64,000 bases of DNA from contig CM074129.1 of NCBI GenBank assembly GCA_037178625.1, positions 4,711,963 to 4,775,962 on the forward strand, written 5' to 3'. Origin of the DNA: Skeletonema tropicum (taxonomy: Eukaryota; Bacillariophyta; Thalassiosirophyceae; Thalassiosirales; Thalassiosiraceae). The position numbers and the translations under genes are program-made. The notes beneath the pieces are model-generated. The model was given only the letters and a program-made list of their open reading frames with translations, was not told the origin of the DNA and ran no database searches. This document shows, piece after piece, positions 18,775-29,235 of the stretch. The first letter of the stretch is position 1. Every line of letters starts with the position of its first letter.

Positions 18775-19621
18775 GCTGATCAAAACGAAAACCGATAATA
18801 GTAATGATACACCGCTCCGACTTTACAAACTTTTTAATCGTTTCAACGTCCCGCACGCATTCTTTTATGTGCCCTGCTATGGGTGGTGACGCTAGTAGCG
18901 CGCCTAAGTACTTGTAATTTTGATCGAAAATTTATAAGTTAGATAGTGTAGTCGAATATTGACTCCATAACAAAAGTAAGACTACCATTAGAAAGCTCTA
19001 CTCCTCTACTATTCGACTGATGTGTTGCTTTTGTTATTTGGTCGACTATGAGTCGAGTTGCATCCGTCCAAAATTGAGCGTGTGCTTGACTTTGGTGTTT
19101 GCTCTCTTATTCGACACATCTTCCCAGCTTACGCAATTACCACTGCGAGATAGAGCAGTGAGTGTAGATATCGATGGAATACAATGCGTAAGCTGGGAAG
19201 GCACGAGGGACCGAGAACTATCGATTTCGCTCGATGGTATGATTCGTGCGATTTGAATTTTTTTGGTCATTTTTAACTAGCGTTCACCTAGCGAATCACA
19301 CAATTCGGCCTCCAACATGCCGATGGCATTGGGAATGGTCGTTCTCGGCAACCAATCGGCCAAATCACTCCGTTCAACTTGCTATACCCTTCACAACAAC
19401 CCAATAGACAGATATTGTAAGGTGGCGATGTCGGAGCAATCGTAGTCTCGCTCGTAATAATGGTCTAAGTCGTCCCATCATTTCCTCACAATTATTAATC
19501 GCGCATCGGCTTCATATTTCCTCCATCGACGTCGCTGCAACGCTATTCCATGATAAAATCTACCCTGCACGCCTCCTCTGATCCATAATTGTCATCGATT
19601 GCCATCGGCAGGGCATCCATC
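18775..19621. other. intergenic with a perfect 16 bp inverted repeat
   Basis: The arms CTTCCCAGCTTACGCA (19120-19135) and TGCGTAAGCTGGGAAG (19185-19200) are exact inverses with a 49 bp spacer, and so could form a hairpin. No protein or RNA gene recognised. Confidence 0.5.
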
Positions 19622-21613
19622 ATGGTCAGCTTCAATGAAACACTGCGCGCGATTGCACAGATCAACTCGCAAGTGGAAGAGAATAATTCTTCATCATTGT
19701 CGAAATGGCACATCCACCAGGAGAGAGTGTCAAAAATGCTCAATATTGCCGAGACAGATGATACATCTGGAGCAGCATTCATGTGGGAGTTTGTTAATTG
19801 TCTCAAGAATGGTGGAAGCGGGTCGAAGAAAGCCAATACATTCCTACCAAATCCCTCACCCTACGACAAGACGAAGATTGATCTCCTCGACTCGTCTCCA
19901 AACGCACTAAACTTCCATGCCACTAAATATAGGGGGCATCAGCCTTCTCATTACATGAGTGACACTCCATCGCCGGATGCTGCTCTTCAAGATGCCGCAT
20001 ACTACTGCTTCGGCGAGATGACGACAAAGGTCAAGCTGAAGAGACAACTAGAGCTGATAAGATATGTCACTGGAACAGATGGACATCTGCAACGACGCTA
20101 TGGCCAAATCGCCGCCGAACGACAGAAGCTATGGCTCTTATGGGCAACCGATGACCCGGCAGGAGCGGCATTCCACAATGTAGAGCACCATTTGCCAGTT
20201 ATTGTGATGTGGTTTCGTGACTTATGGGATATCAACATTGACGAAGATGTAGAATTGAAGGACATCACGCAAACTCAACTCAGTTCTGTGAAGAGAGAGA
20301 TTATCGACGCACTCATTGCATCTTTTGTATTGGATCCATCTGCCGTGAGTACCTGCCCTCCTACTCGCCGCAGTTCCAGAATTCGTGGCGATAGAGAGAT
20401 TGCAGAAGAAGCCGACGATGTGGAGATATCCGCCATTCCAGATAAGGAAAACAAGCGAAAGCGTCGCGAAGCAAACCAGTCTGATCCTCTGGCGGAAGCA
20501 GTATCTGATAGCGACGATGATCATCAAGGACATGGCGAGCATGATGGCATGTTTGATGTTGATGTAACATCAACGAGGTTGAGGGAATTGTCATACGAAC
20601 GAGTTGGCGTGTTGGAACTTGCCTACAACTGCGCTCACTCTAACGATGATTACCCCACGATCACAAGGAAACTACTAGATCTCAATCAGAATCCCATCTC
20701 TGAAGAGGAATACAAGTGCATCACTCGAATCCCCAAGAACAGACTCTCGCGACTTAAGATGAACTTTACAAAGTTCAAAGCAGAGATTAATGAACAACAG
20801 CTACTCAAAGTCAAAGATGGACAACTACTACTCGACTATTTGCACACTATTGCTCAGGTCAATAATGGAAGCAAACTGCCAATCAAGCTGTGCGACAGTC
20901 AAGGTCATCTCAAGCCGGAGAAAGCCTACATTCTTCGCCACATCCTATACACTCATCCACGGATCGGTCTGAAGAATATAATTGAGTTGTACGTTTTGAA
21001 TCATGTTCTGATTACTGGTGAAGTACCAGACCAAGATGACTTTCCGAGCACATCAACTCTGCGATGTCATATCGCCTATCTCAACACAATTGATCGTTAC
21101 GAGCAAGGCCAGCAAATAGCACAAAGTTTGACGAGTCTTTCACCATACGGAAGCCCACGGTATGGCGCATTAGTATCCGACGATACCAACCATGGTAACA
21201 AGCACAATCATCATGGATTAATTGCTACATCCGAAAGGAAAGTTGTCAAACAAGGACAAGAGAACAAAGGATTGACCATGTGGCTTGTCAACCCTATATT
21301 GCAGATTGCCGAGAAGAAGATTGAGGATGACATCAGTACCCCAAGTCGAGCAGAAGAGCTTAAAGACTGTTCAACTGAAGATTATTTGCTTGAGTTTATC
21401 AAAGTCGATGAGTCTGAGCATTTGGAGACGGTAGCTACGGAACAAGCCAGCAAGATGCAAGCCATGCACACTTTAATGAAAGAATTCGCCAATAAAGAGA
21501 CTGAACAGCAATACGGAAGAAATTTTGAACGTCCTGGTTATACAGTGAAGACGACGTCGTATTGCGAGGGTGACTTCATGTATTGCAGTGATGATGAAGA
21601 GGATGATGACTAG
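19622..21613 (+). CDS. 663 aa protein of unknown function, possibly transposase-derived
   Basis: One long uninterrupted frame. A Met at 19622 is chosen as the first ATG; the frame is open a little further upstream without an ATG. The N-terminal ~240 residues look globular and mostly helical. A Ser/Asp-rich linker with a basic K-R-K-R-R nuclear-signal-like cluster follows (about 275-310). After a helical region comes R-Y-G-A-L-V-S-D-D-T-N-H-G-N-K-H (about 520-535), which resembles the first catalytic Asp block of some DDE transposases. The tail ends in S-D-D-E-E-D-D-D. No second or third catalytic block is visible, so an active transposase is unlikely. It could be a domesticated gene or an unrelated diatom-specific protein. 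Confidence 0.6.
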   Translation: MVSFNETLRAIAQINSQVEENNSSSLSKWHIHQERVSKMLNIAETDDTSGAAFMWEFVNCLKNGGSGSKKANTFLPNPSPYDKTKIDLLDSSPNALNFHATKYRGHQPSHYMSDTPSPDAALQDAAYYCFGEMTTKVKLKRQLELIRYVTGTDGHLQRRYGQIAAERQKLWLLWATDDPAGAAFHNVEHHLPVIVMWFRDLWDINIDEDVELKDITQTQLSSVKREIIDALIASFVLDPSAVSTCPPTRRSSRIRGDREIAEEADDVEISAIPDKENKRKRREANQSDPLAEAVSDSDDDHQGHGEHDGMFDVDVTSTRLRELSYERVGVLELAYNCAHSNDDYPTITRKLLDLNQNPISEEEYKCITRIPKNRLSRLKMNFTKFKAEINEQQLLKVKDGQLLLDYLHTIAQVNNGSKLPIKLCDSQGHLKPEKAYILRHILYTHPRIGLKNIIELYVLNHVLITGEVPDQDDFPSTSTLRCHIAYLNTIDRYEQGQQIAQSLTSLSPYGSPRYGALVSDDTNHGNKHNHHGLIATSERKVVKQGQENKGLTMWLVNPILQIAEKKIEDDISTPSRAEELKDCSTEDYLLEFIKVDESEHLETVATEQASKMQAMHTLMKEFANKETEQQYGRNFERPGYTVKTTSYCEGDFMYCSDDEEDDD

Positions 21614-22916
21614 ACCTCATGCAAGTGTTGATTTTGAAGATGTAGTTTTAGATGTAATGCATAGTATTGATGTGTTTGAGTTGCTGTAGTATCTTCTCCT
21701 CGTCTACTACCAATCAAGCCGTGTATTGTTTTTCATAGAGTAATAATATCATTCCCAGATCAATAATTTCATGTCCACATATCAGCGGCTTTCCGACTAT
21801 GGCGGTCAATTAATGCCCAAAATATGGCAATGATCCTCGATTATATAGTCTTTGAACTATCCAATGGGCCATCAATCGGTCTATGGGAACATTAGGAACA
21901 TGATACGTTGCCCCATCAAAGATCGGTGATTTTTACGAAATGTGCAAGATGTCCGTACTTGAAGCGGCATTACGACCACGACGACTGATATCAAGTGAAA
22001 TAGTGCCAGCACCCGTCGAATATATAGATCATGGGCTGTCCATAGAGCCCTCACTCGGCTTGTGAGGAAATGTGTAACATGGTGAAACTACACACCGAAC
22101 ATGGTGGATTTTGATGATGTATTTTTTCTTTGCGATGGAGGGTGAAAGAGCCGGCGCGCCAAATCCACTTCGCCGATTTTGGCCCTTGGAAGAGAAGACC
22201 CATCCGACCCCCTAAGTACGACCACCACCATCGGCGACAATGATGAAACCAATGATACGAATGGCACGACATGACCCCAATAGACCAATGACTGCGAGTT
22301 GGGGCGGAAATTTGACGATTTGATCACTACAGACACCATTTTAGGCATAAATGGCTCATTTAACTAGGGGTTTGTTAGTGATGTGAATATCTTGATTACT
22401 CGGTAACTAGAGGTGCTAGAATTGCTCCCTTTGCGGTTCATTGGTCCCAGGGGTATGCTGAAGCTGTCTGAGAAGTATCAAGGCGATTTTCCGAAATTCG
22501 TTTTGTTAGTAGATTTAACTAGCGTCACCACCCATACCTGCGCGCGCCGCACGCCCAGGCAACATTCTTCCATTACCGTTCGACAGCAGGCCCACCACTC
22601 AAAATCTGCTCCAAACCTGGAAAGCCCCCCGAAATCCAAAGCCGAAATGATTGCCCGCCTTAGTACTTTCTCGTCCTTAGTAGTTGCCCCTAAACAATCC
22701 GGACACAGGAAGTCCGGACAAAAACAGATACCGTATTACGAAGTTGCCCGTCCACCGTAGATGCCCCACAAATGAGCGGAAACACCCACGGGCAACGCAC
22801 GGAGGTGGACTCACTCCTCAATCCTCATTCAGTGAAAGGCAGTCATTATTTCTGCGAGTTGGGTTAGAAGTATTGTAGACACGATAAAGATTCGATAATT
22901 ATAAGATAAAAAGAAG
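21614..22916. other. intergenic and founder-gene leader
   Basis: Short frames in several phases (22088-22348 minus, 22413-22760 plus) show no motif. The last ~120 bp before 22917 is the leader of the first array gene and is not part of the tandem repeat. It is AT-rich just before the ATG. Confidence 0.4.
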
Positions 22917-24101
22917 ATGACAACTGAAGATAATTTAAAGACAGAGGCCGTGGCCGAGGCCGTGGCCGAGGCGGTCGACAGTTGCTGTGCTTCGTGCGGC
23001 GTAGCAGAAATCGAAGACATCAAATTGAAATCATCATGTGATGACTGCGATCTCGTTCGATACTGCAGCGATGAGTGTAAAGAAACTCATCGATCACAAC
23101 ATGAAGCAAACTGCAAAGAACGGGCGGCTGAATTACGTGACGAATTATTATTCACGCAGCCCGAGAGCAGCCATCTCGGTGACTGCCCAATCTGCTGTCT
23201 GCCATTTTCAATCAACGATAACAAGTACCCAACCAAAACAATGCAAACATGCTGCAGTAAATACATTTGCATGGGCTGTTCCTTCGCCGAGGACCTCCGC
23301 CAGCGCAGAGAGAACATCCTGCCACTCACATGCCCATTCTGCCGGCAGCCTGTGCCGGAAGAGGGGGGAGAAATGGAATTGTACGAGATGATTCGCGTGT
23401 CTTCGGAAGTTCCAGTGGCAATGGTGGATTATGGGAAGGAGCTGGACGAGAATGGAGATCGGGATGGAGCGATGGAATATTTTACAAAGGCTGCGGATAT
23501 GGGTGATGGGGATGCGCATTATCAATTGGCACTCATGTATGATGATGACGATGATGATGATGACGATGATATGGCCCATGAAGAAGCTCGACACGACGAG
23601 AATGAGATCAATCAGAAGGAAACATACCATTTGGAAGAAGCCGCCATTCGAGGTCATACAGATGCCAGATTCAATCTAGCGTGTAATGAAGAGGCGAATG
23701 CTAGGATGGACAGAGCAGTGAAACACTGGATTATCGCTGCCAACCTTGGCTGTGATGATTCATTACAACAGCTAAAGAAGCATTACAAAAGTGGAGACGT
23801 GAACGTGAGCAAAGATGACTTTGCTTCAGCCCTTCGTGCACATCAAGCTGCAGTCGATGCAACGAAAAGTCCACAGAGGGAGGCAGCAAATTCGTATCAT
23901 AAAATGGAAAAAGCTAGTTCATTTTTGGAGGAATTGTTGTTGGAAGGGAACAGCTTCGATGCCATTTTGAAGCTTTTAATCCCCAACGGCAGCTACGATG
24001 AAATCATGAAGCTTATTGGCACTGCGACCAATGGGAGAGTCTCCAGAGACACGTATGATAAAGTCATGGCGCTTGTAGACCGTGAGAGTGGGAGAAAATA
24101 A
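22917..24101 (+). CDS. MYND / RING-like / Sel1 protein, founder copy of the array (394 aa)
   Basis: The only array member with a clear ATG start. MYND finger: C24-x2-C27, C41-x2-C44, C50-x3-C54, H62-x3-C66. RING-like Cys segment: C90-x2-C93, C112/C113, C118-x2-C121, C139-x2-C142. Sel1-type repeats occupy about 168-330, interrupted between two units by ten consecutive Asp (209-218) encoded by a GAT/GAC run. A ~65 residue helical C-terminus (L-E-E-L-L-L-E-G, V-M-A-L-V-D-R-E) is absent from the 16.7 kb relative. It differs from the other copies by six extra bases in the A-V-A-E repeat near the start and by F-T-Q-P-E in place of F-K-Q-P-E. The product is presumably a protein-binding adaptor, possibly an E3-like protein; no function is shown. 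Confidence 0.85.
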   Translation: MTTEDNLKTEAVAEAVAEAVDSCCASCGVAEIEDIKLKSSCDDCDLVRYCSDECKETHRSQHEANCKERAAELRDELLFTQPESSHLGDCPICCLPFSINDNKYPTKTMQTCCSKYICMGCSFAEDLRQRRENILPLTCPFCRQPVPEEGGEMELYEMIRVSSEVPVAMVDYGKELDENGDRDGAMEYFTKAADMGDGDAHYQLALMYDDDDDDDDDDMAHEEARHDENEINQKETYHLEEAAIRGHTDARFNLACNEEANARMDRAVKHWIIAANLGCDDSLQQLKKHYKSGDVNVSKDDFASALRAHQAAVDATKSPQREAANSYHKMEKASSFLEELLLEGNSFDAILKLLIPNGSYDEIMKLIGTATNGRVSRDTYDKVMALVDRESGRK

Positions 24102-26098
24102 TATTGAGAACTCAACTCTTACGGAGCACATTATTGTACTCAATTATTGCAATATAACGCACTTGTTTATTATTATATTTAGCAACGCTCAAGAGTTGCT
24201 CTGAATAATAATTGAAGATAGCATCAGCGGTAATATAGTAATACCACTTTATCTGATATTGGTTCATATATATATTGATTATAGAGAGAAGTAAGGTCGC
24301 TCGCTTCGCTCGCTCACATCCAAATCCACCTTTTCTTCTATAACTTCTCTTGCAGCGGTCGTATCAAGACGATAAGCAGTGATTTGGAATCCTCTCACTG
24401 CGCTCTATCGATTGGTACTATAATCAACGTCAAATATCGACCCGTTGTCAATCGACTTAACTCGAGAGGGGTCTAGATTCTCAAAGGCAGTGCTAAGCTC
24501 GCTGCGCTCGCTTCGAATCCGACTTACCAAAAAGAGAGGAGATTCACAACAAGACAACCATTCGAATCGGAATCGTCCGAATCGTCGTTTCAAGCTCAAT
24601 TGATTCGTAAAAAATACGAATAAACAGAGCTCGTCCTCGCTACCGCTCGCACTCGCTAAACAAACACACTACTTTTAAAGCAGCGCCGTCCATGACGAAA
24701 GTAAAAAAGATATTGTCTACTGGGATAGGTTACATCTTGCAGTTTAAGTAGTTGAAGTGTTCACTCGCTTCGCTCGCTCACATAAAATCCGAAAAGACAC
24801 TACTGTCGATCGGGTAAGATCCACAATAACCACTGTGCATCTAATCACTGCTCGGGCGGGGGCCCTCGCTCAACGCTCAATACAGACCCTTTAATGCAGT
24901 GTGATCATGTTAGGTTGGTACGGTGTGCTACTCTTGGTTGTTGGTGGTGGATTGTTTTATTCGTTCATACCAAGGATGCACCAACAACACCATCATTGCC
25001 GACGAGACGATACCAATTCGTCCTCCACCAGTATCTTCCACACAAGCTGTCGTTGTCGTTGTTGTTGGTGGAGGATGAGTGGGTGAGATACTGCATGCTG
25101 CTTGTGATTGGTATTGGTTTGTGTTGGTGGAGGAGAATGATATGGTGTTTATTGTTAATGTTACTAATATCACTGGCCGAGCGTATAATGTTGTGATGAT
25201 GGACGGTACATGTGACTATGTTGGACGGTACACGACGTGACTATCATCATGATGAGGCTGATCTATGTTTCTATGTTGAGTGTCGAAGCCTTTTGACCCA
25301 CCCCATCGAACCAATCATGTCATTCGCCTCATTAAGAGAACTGTCTTCAGCGGAGCGTGCGAGGGCCCCTGCCCGAGCAGTGTTTATTGTTGAATTTGAA
25401 TGGTCTCAAGGTGGTCGCTTTTTTGGATCGAGCTGTGATGATTAATAAATCTTACATCCTCAGTGTTGTCGTTCTTTCGCGAGGGCTTTGCCCGAGCAGT
25501 GATTAGTAATTATGGCGGTGATGATGGTATATATCGATAGAGCTTGAAAAGACGATTCCAACGGTTGTTAATTTGTATTATGACTTGGTCAAATTATTTG
25601 GACGTTTCATGTGAAAATGTAGCTCCAGAGCCGAATCTGGCTGTGTCGGTCACTTCTATACCCGTTTTTGACCGAGACGATCCATGTAAAGTCGTCCAAT
25701 CAGGCCCATTACACGTCTAATCGATAGAGCTGCTCAACAGCTTTCCAAAACGCCACTTATCGGCTTGATTGGACCGCTAGGAGGTAAGATACGACCATTG
25801 TTAGGTTGAGGTTGAGTTGAAAGTTGAAGTATTGTAGTGGAGAAGGTGGTGCCGGAAGCAAGTTCTTGAAATCAAGATGCCCGTCTTCAAAGATCCGCCA
25901 ACCCACCTCTCACCACGGGCTCACCAAACAACAAAATGGCACAGCACGTACTCCTTACTCATTGACAAGTAGTAGCGCAGCAGAGCAAGCTCTCTAAAGT
26001 GATATGACCTAAGGCCGCCTGAGCCTGAGCAGCCCCGACACCAGCTCTACCTATGATGACCACTTACTGAAGATAATTTAAAGACAGAGGCCGAGGCC
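24102..26098. other. array spacer 1 (template description)
   Basis: After the gene come a short AT-rich region and three clusters of CGCTCGC/GCTCGC direct repeats (24297-24317, 24496-24515, 24763-24783). An inverted-repeat-bounded segment lies at 24841-25506, and then about 590 bp without recognised features. Short frames here are identical in every unit only because the units are identical; I do not call them genes. The spacer ends with '..tgatgaccactt', fused to the next gene at ACTGAAG. At the position of the founder's ATG this junction has TGA-CCA-CTT. Confidence 0.7.
24841..25506. mobile_element. inverted-repeat-bounded segment in the spacer (possible MITE)
   Basis: The left end CTAATCACTGCTCGGGC (24841-24857) is the exact inverse of GCCCGAGCAGTGATTAG at 25490-25506. 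A second right-type end, GAGGGCCCCTGCCCGAGCAGTG, occurs internally at 25361-25382 and also pairs with the left end over about 30 bp. CACTG...CAGTG ends recall CACTA/CACTG-type or hAT-like elements, but no target duplication is visible. Equivalent segments start at 27978, 31114, 34255, 37388, 40527, 43664 and 46801. Confidence 0.4.
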
Positions 26099-27238
26099 GT
26101 GGCCGAGGTGGTCGACAGTTGCTGTGCTTCCTGCGGCATAGCAGAAATCGATGACATCAAATTGAAATCATCATGTGATGACTGCGATCTCGTTCGATAC
26201 TGCAGCGATGAGTGTAAAGAAACTCATCGATCACAACATGAAGCAAACTGCAAAGAACGGGCGGCTGAATTACGTGACGAATTATTATTCAAGCAGCCCG
26301 AGAGCAGCCATCTCGGTGACTGCCCAATCTGCTGTCTGCCATTTTCAATCAACGATAACAAGTACCCAACCAAAACAATGCAAACATGCTGCAGTAAATA
26401 CATTTGCATGGGCTGTTCCTTCGCCGAGGACCTCCGCCAGCGCAGAGAGAACATCCTGCCACTCACATGCCCATTCTGCCGGCAGCCTGTGCCGGAAGAG
26501 GGGGGAGAAATGGAATTGTACGAGATGATTCGCGTGTCTTCGGAAGTTCCAGTGGCAATGGTGGATTATGGGAAGGAGCTGGACGAGAATGGAGATCGGG
26601 ATGGAGCGATGGAATATTTTACAAAGGCTGCGGATATGGGTGATGGGGATGCGCATTATCAATTGGCACTCATGTATGATGATGACGATGATGATGATGA
26701 CGATGATATGGCCCATGAAGAAGCTCGACACGACGAGAATGAGATCAATCAGAAGGAAACATACCATTTGGAAGAAGCCGCCATTCGAGGTCATACAGAT
26801 GCCAGATTCAATCTAGCGTGTAATGAAGAGGCGAATGCTAGGATGGACAGAGCAGTGAAACACTGGATTATCGCTGCCAACCTTGGCTGTGATGATTCAT
26901 TACAACAGCTAAAGAAGCATTACAAAAGTGGAGACGTGAACGTGAGCAAAGATGACTTTGCTTTAGCCCTTCGTGCACATCAAGCTGCAGTCGATGCAAC
27001 GAAAAGTCCACAGAGGGAGGCAGCAAATTCGTATCATAAAATGGAAAAAGCTAGTTCATTTTTGGAGGAATTGTTGTTGGAAGGGAACAGCTTCGATGCC
27101 ATTTTGAAGCTTTTAATCCCCAACGGCAGCTACGATGAAATCATGAAGCTTATTGGCACTGCGACCAATGGGAGAGTCTCCAGAGACACGTATGATAAAG
27201 TCATGGCGCTTGTAGACCGTGAGAGTGGGAGAAAATAA
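26099..27238 (+). CDS. array copy 2, intact frame but no in-frame ATG before the MYND domain
   Basis: Same domains as the founder. The frame is open from the codon after the TGA in the junction, and the listed start is a GTG at 26099. The first in-frame ATG is at 26378, beyond the MYND finger, inside K-T-M-Q-T-C-C. Either the copy is translated from a non-ATG codon, or it gains a start from an upstream exon (one acceptor-like 'cgacag' precedes the first MYND Cys), or it makes no full protein. It has Leu in D-F-A-L-A-L-R where the founder has Ser. Confidence 0.55.
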   Translation: MAEVVDSCCASCGIAEIDDIKLKSSCDDCDLVRYCSDECKETHRSQHEANCKERAAELRDELLFKQPESSHLGDCPICCLPFSINDNKYPTKTMQTCCSKYICMGCSFAEDLRQRRENILPLTCPFCRQPVPEEGGEMELYEMIRVSSEVPVAMVDYGKELDENGDRDGAMEYFTKAADMGDGDAHYQLALMYDDDDDDDDDDMAHEEARHDENEINQKETYHLEEAAIRGHTDARFNLACNEEANARMDRAVKHWIIAANLGCDDSLQQLKKHYKSGDVNVSKDDFALALRAHQAAVDATKSPQREAANSYHKMEKASSFLEELLLEGNSFDAILKLLIPNGSYDEIMKLIGTATNGRVSRDTYDKVMALVDRESGRK

Positions 27239-29235
27239 TATTGAGAACTCAACTCTTACGGAGCACATTATTGTACTCAATTATTGCAATATAACGCACT
27301 TGTTTATTATTATATTTAGCAACGCTCAAGAGTTGCTCTGAATAATAATTGAAGATAGCATCAGCGGTAATATAGTAATACCACTTTATCTGATATTGGT
27401 TCATATATATATTGATTATAGAGAGAAGTAAGGTCGCTCGCTTCGCTCGCTCACATCCAAATCCACCTTTTCTTCTATAACTTCTCTTGCAGCGGTCGTA
27501 TCAAGACGATAAGCAGTGATTTGGAATCCTCTCACTGCGCTCTATCGATTGGTACTATAATCAACGTCAAATATCGACCCGTTGTCAATCGACTTAACTC
27601 GAGAGGGGTCTAGATTCTCAAAGGCAGTGCTAAGCTCGCTGCGCTCGCTTCGAATCCGACTTACCAAAAAGAGAGGAGATTCACAACAAGACAACCATTC
27701 GAATCGGAATCGTCCGAATCGTCGTTTCAAGCTCAATTGATTCGTAAAAAATACGAATAAACAGAGCTCGTCCTCGCTACCGCTCGCACTCGCTAAACAA
27801 ACACACTACTTTTAAAGCAGCGCCGTCCATGACGAAAGTAAAAAAGATATTGTCTACTGGGATAGGTTACATCTTGCAGTTTAAGTAGTTGAAGTGTTCA
27901 CTCGCTTCGCTCGCTCACATAAAATCCGAAAAGACACTACTGTCGATCGGGTAAGATCCACAATAACCACTGTGCATCTAATCACTGCTCGGGCGGGGGC
28001 CCTCGCTCAACGCTCAATACAGACCCTTTAATGCAGTGTGATCATGTTAGGTTGGTACGGTGTGCTACTCTTGGTTGTTGGTGGTGGATTGTTTTATTCG
28101 TTCATACCAAGGATGCACCAACAACACCATCATTGCCGACGAGACGATACCAATTCGTCCTCCACCAGTATCTTCCACACAAGCTGTCGTTGTCGTTGTT
28201 GTTGGTGGAGGATGAGTGGGTGAGATACTGCATGCTGCTTGTGATTGGTATTGGTTTGTGTTGGTGGAGGAGAATGATATGGTGTTTATTGTTAATGTTA
28301 CTAATATCACTGGCCGAGCGTATAATGTTGTGATGATGGACGGTACATGTGACTATGTTGGACGGTACACGACGTGACTATCATCATGATGAGGCTGATC
28401 TATGTTTCTATGTTGAGTGTCGAAGCCTTTTGACCCACCCCATCGAACCAATCATGTCATTCGCCTCATTAAGAGAACTGTCTTCAGCGGAGCGTGCGAG
28501 GGCCCCTGCCCGAGCAGTGTTTATTGTTGAATTTGAATGGTCTCAAGGTGGTCGCTTTTTTGGATCGAGCTGTGATGATTAATAAATCTTACATCCTCAG
28601 TGTTGTCGTTCTTTCGCGAGGGCTTTGCCCGAGCAGTGATTAGTAATTATGGCGGTGATGATGGTATATATCGATAGAGCTTGAAAAGACGATTCCAACG
28701 GTTGTTAATTTGTATTATGACTTGGTCAAATTATTTGGACGTTTCATGTGAAAATGTAGCTCCAGAGCCGAATCTGGCTGTGTCGGTCACTTCTATACCC
28801 GTTTTTGACCGAGACGATCCATGTAAAGTCGTCCAATCAGGCCCATTACACGTCTAATCGATAGAGCTGCTCAACAGCTTTCCAAAACGCCACTTATCGG
28901 CTTGATTGGACCGCTAGGAGGTAAGATACGACCATTGTTAGGTTGAGGTTGAGTTGAAAGTTGAAGTATTGTAGTGGAGAAGGTGGTGCCGGAAGCAAGT
29001 TCTTGAAATCAAGATGCCCGTCTTCAAAGATCCGCCAACCCACCTCTCACCACGGGCTCACCAAACAACAAAATGGCACAGCACGTACTCCTTACTCATT
29101 GACAAGTAGTAGCGCAGCAGAGCAAGCTCTCTAAAGTGATATGACCTAAGGCCGCCTGAGCCTGAGCAGCCCCGACACCAGCTCTACCTATGATGACCAC
29201 TTACTGAAGATAATTTAAAGACAGAGGCCGAGGCC
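27239..29235. other. array spacer 2
   Basis: Identical by eye to spacer 1; inverted-repeat segment at 27978-28643. Confidence 0.65.

Noticed and set aside
22088..22348. 86-codon minus-strand frame in the region before the array
   Set aside because: Overlaps another frame, has no motif and no homologue in the window.
23208..23657. 149-codon minus-strand frame opposite each MYND gene
   Set aside because: Antisense of the conserved CDS; the poly-Ile stretch is the reverse of the poly-Asp codons.
24405..24599. A 64-codon minus-strand frame present in every spacer unit
   Set aside because: Repeated only because the spacers are copies of each other; it overlaps CGCTCGC repeats and shows no family motif.
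24894..25196. A 100-codon plus-strand frame in each spacer with hydrophobic stretches
   Set aside because: Lies inside the inverted-repeat segment, overlaps other frames on both strands, has low-complexity composition and shows no independent conservation.
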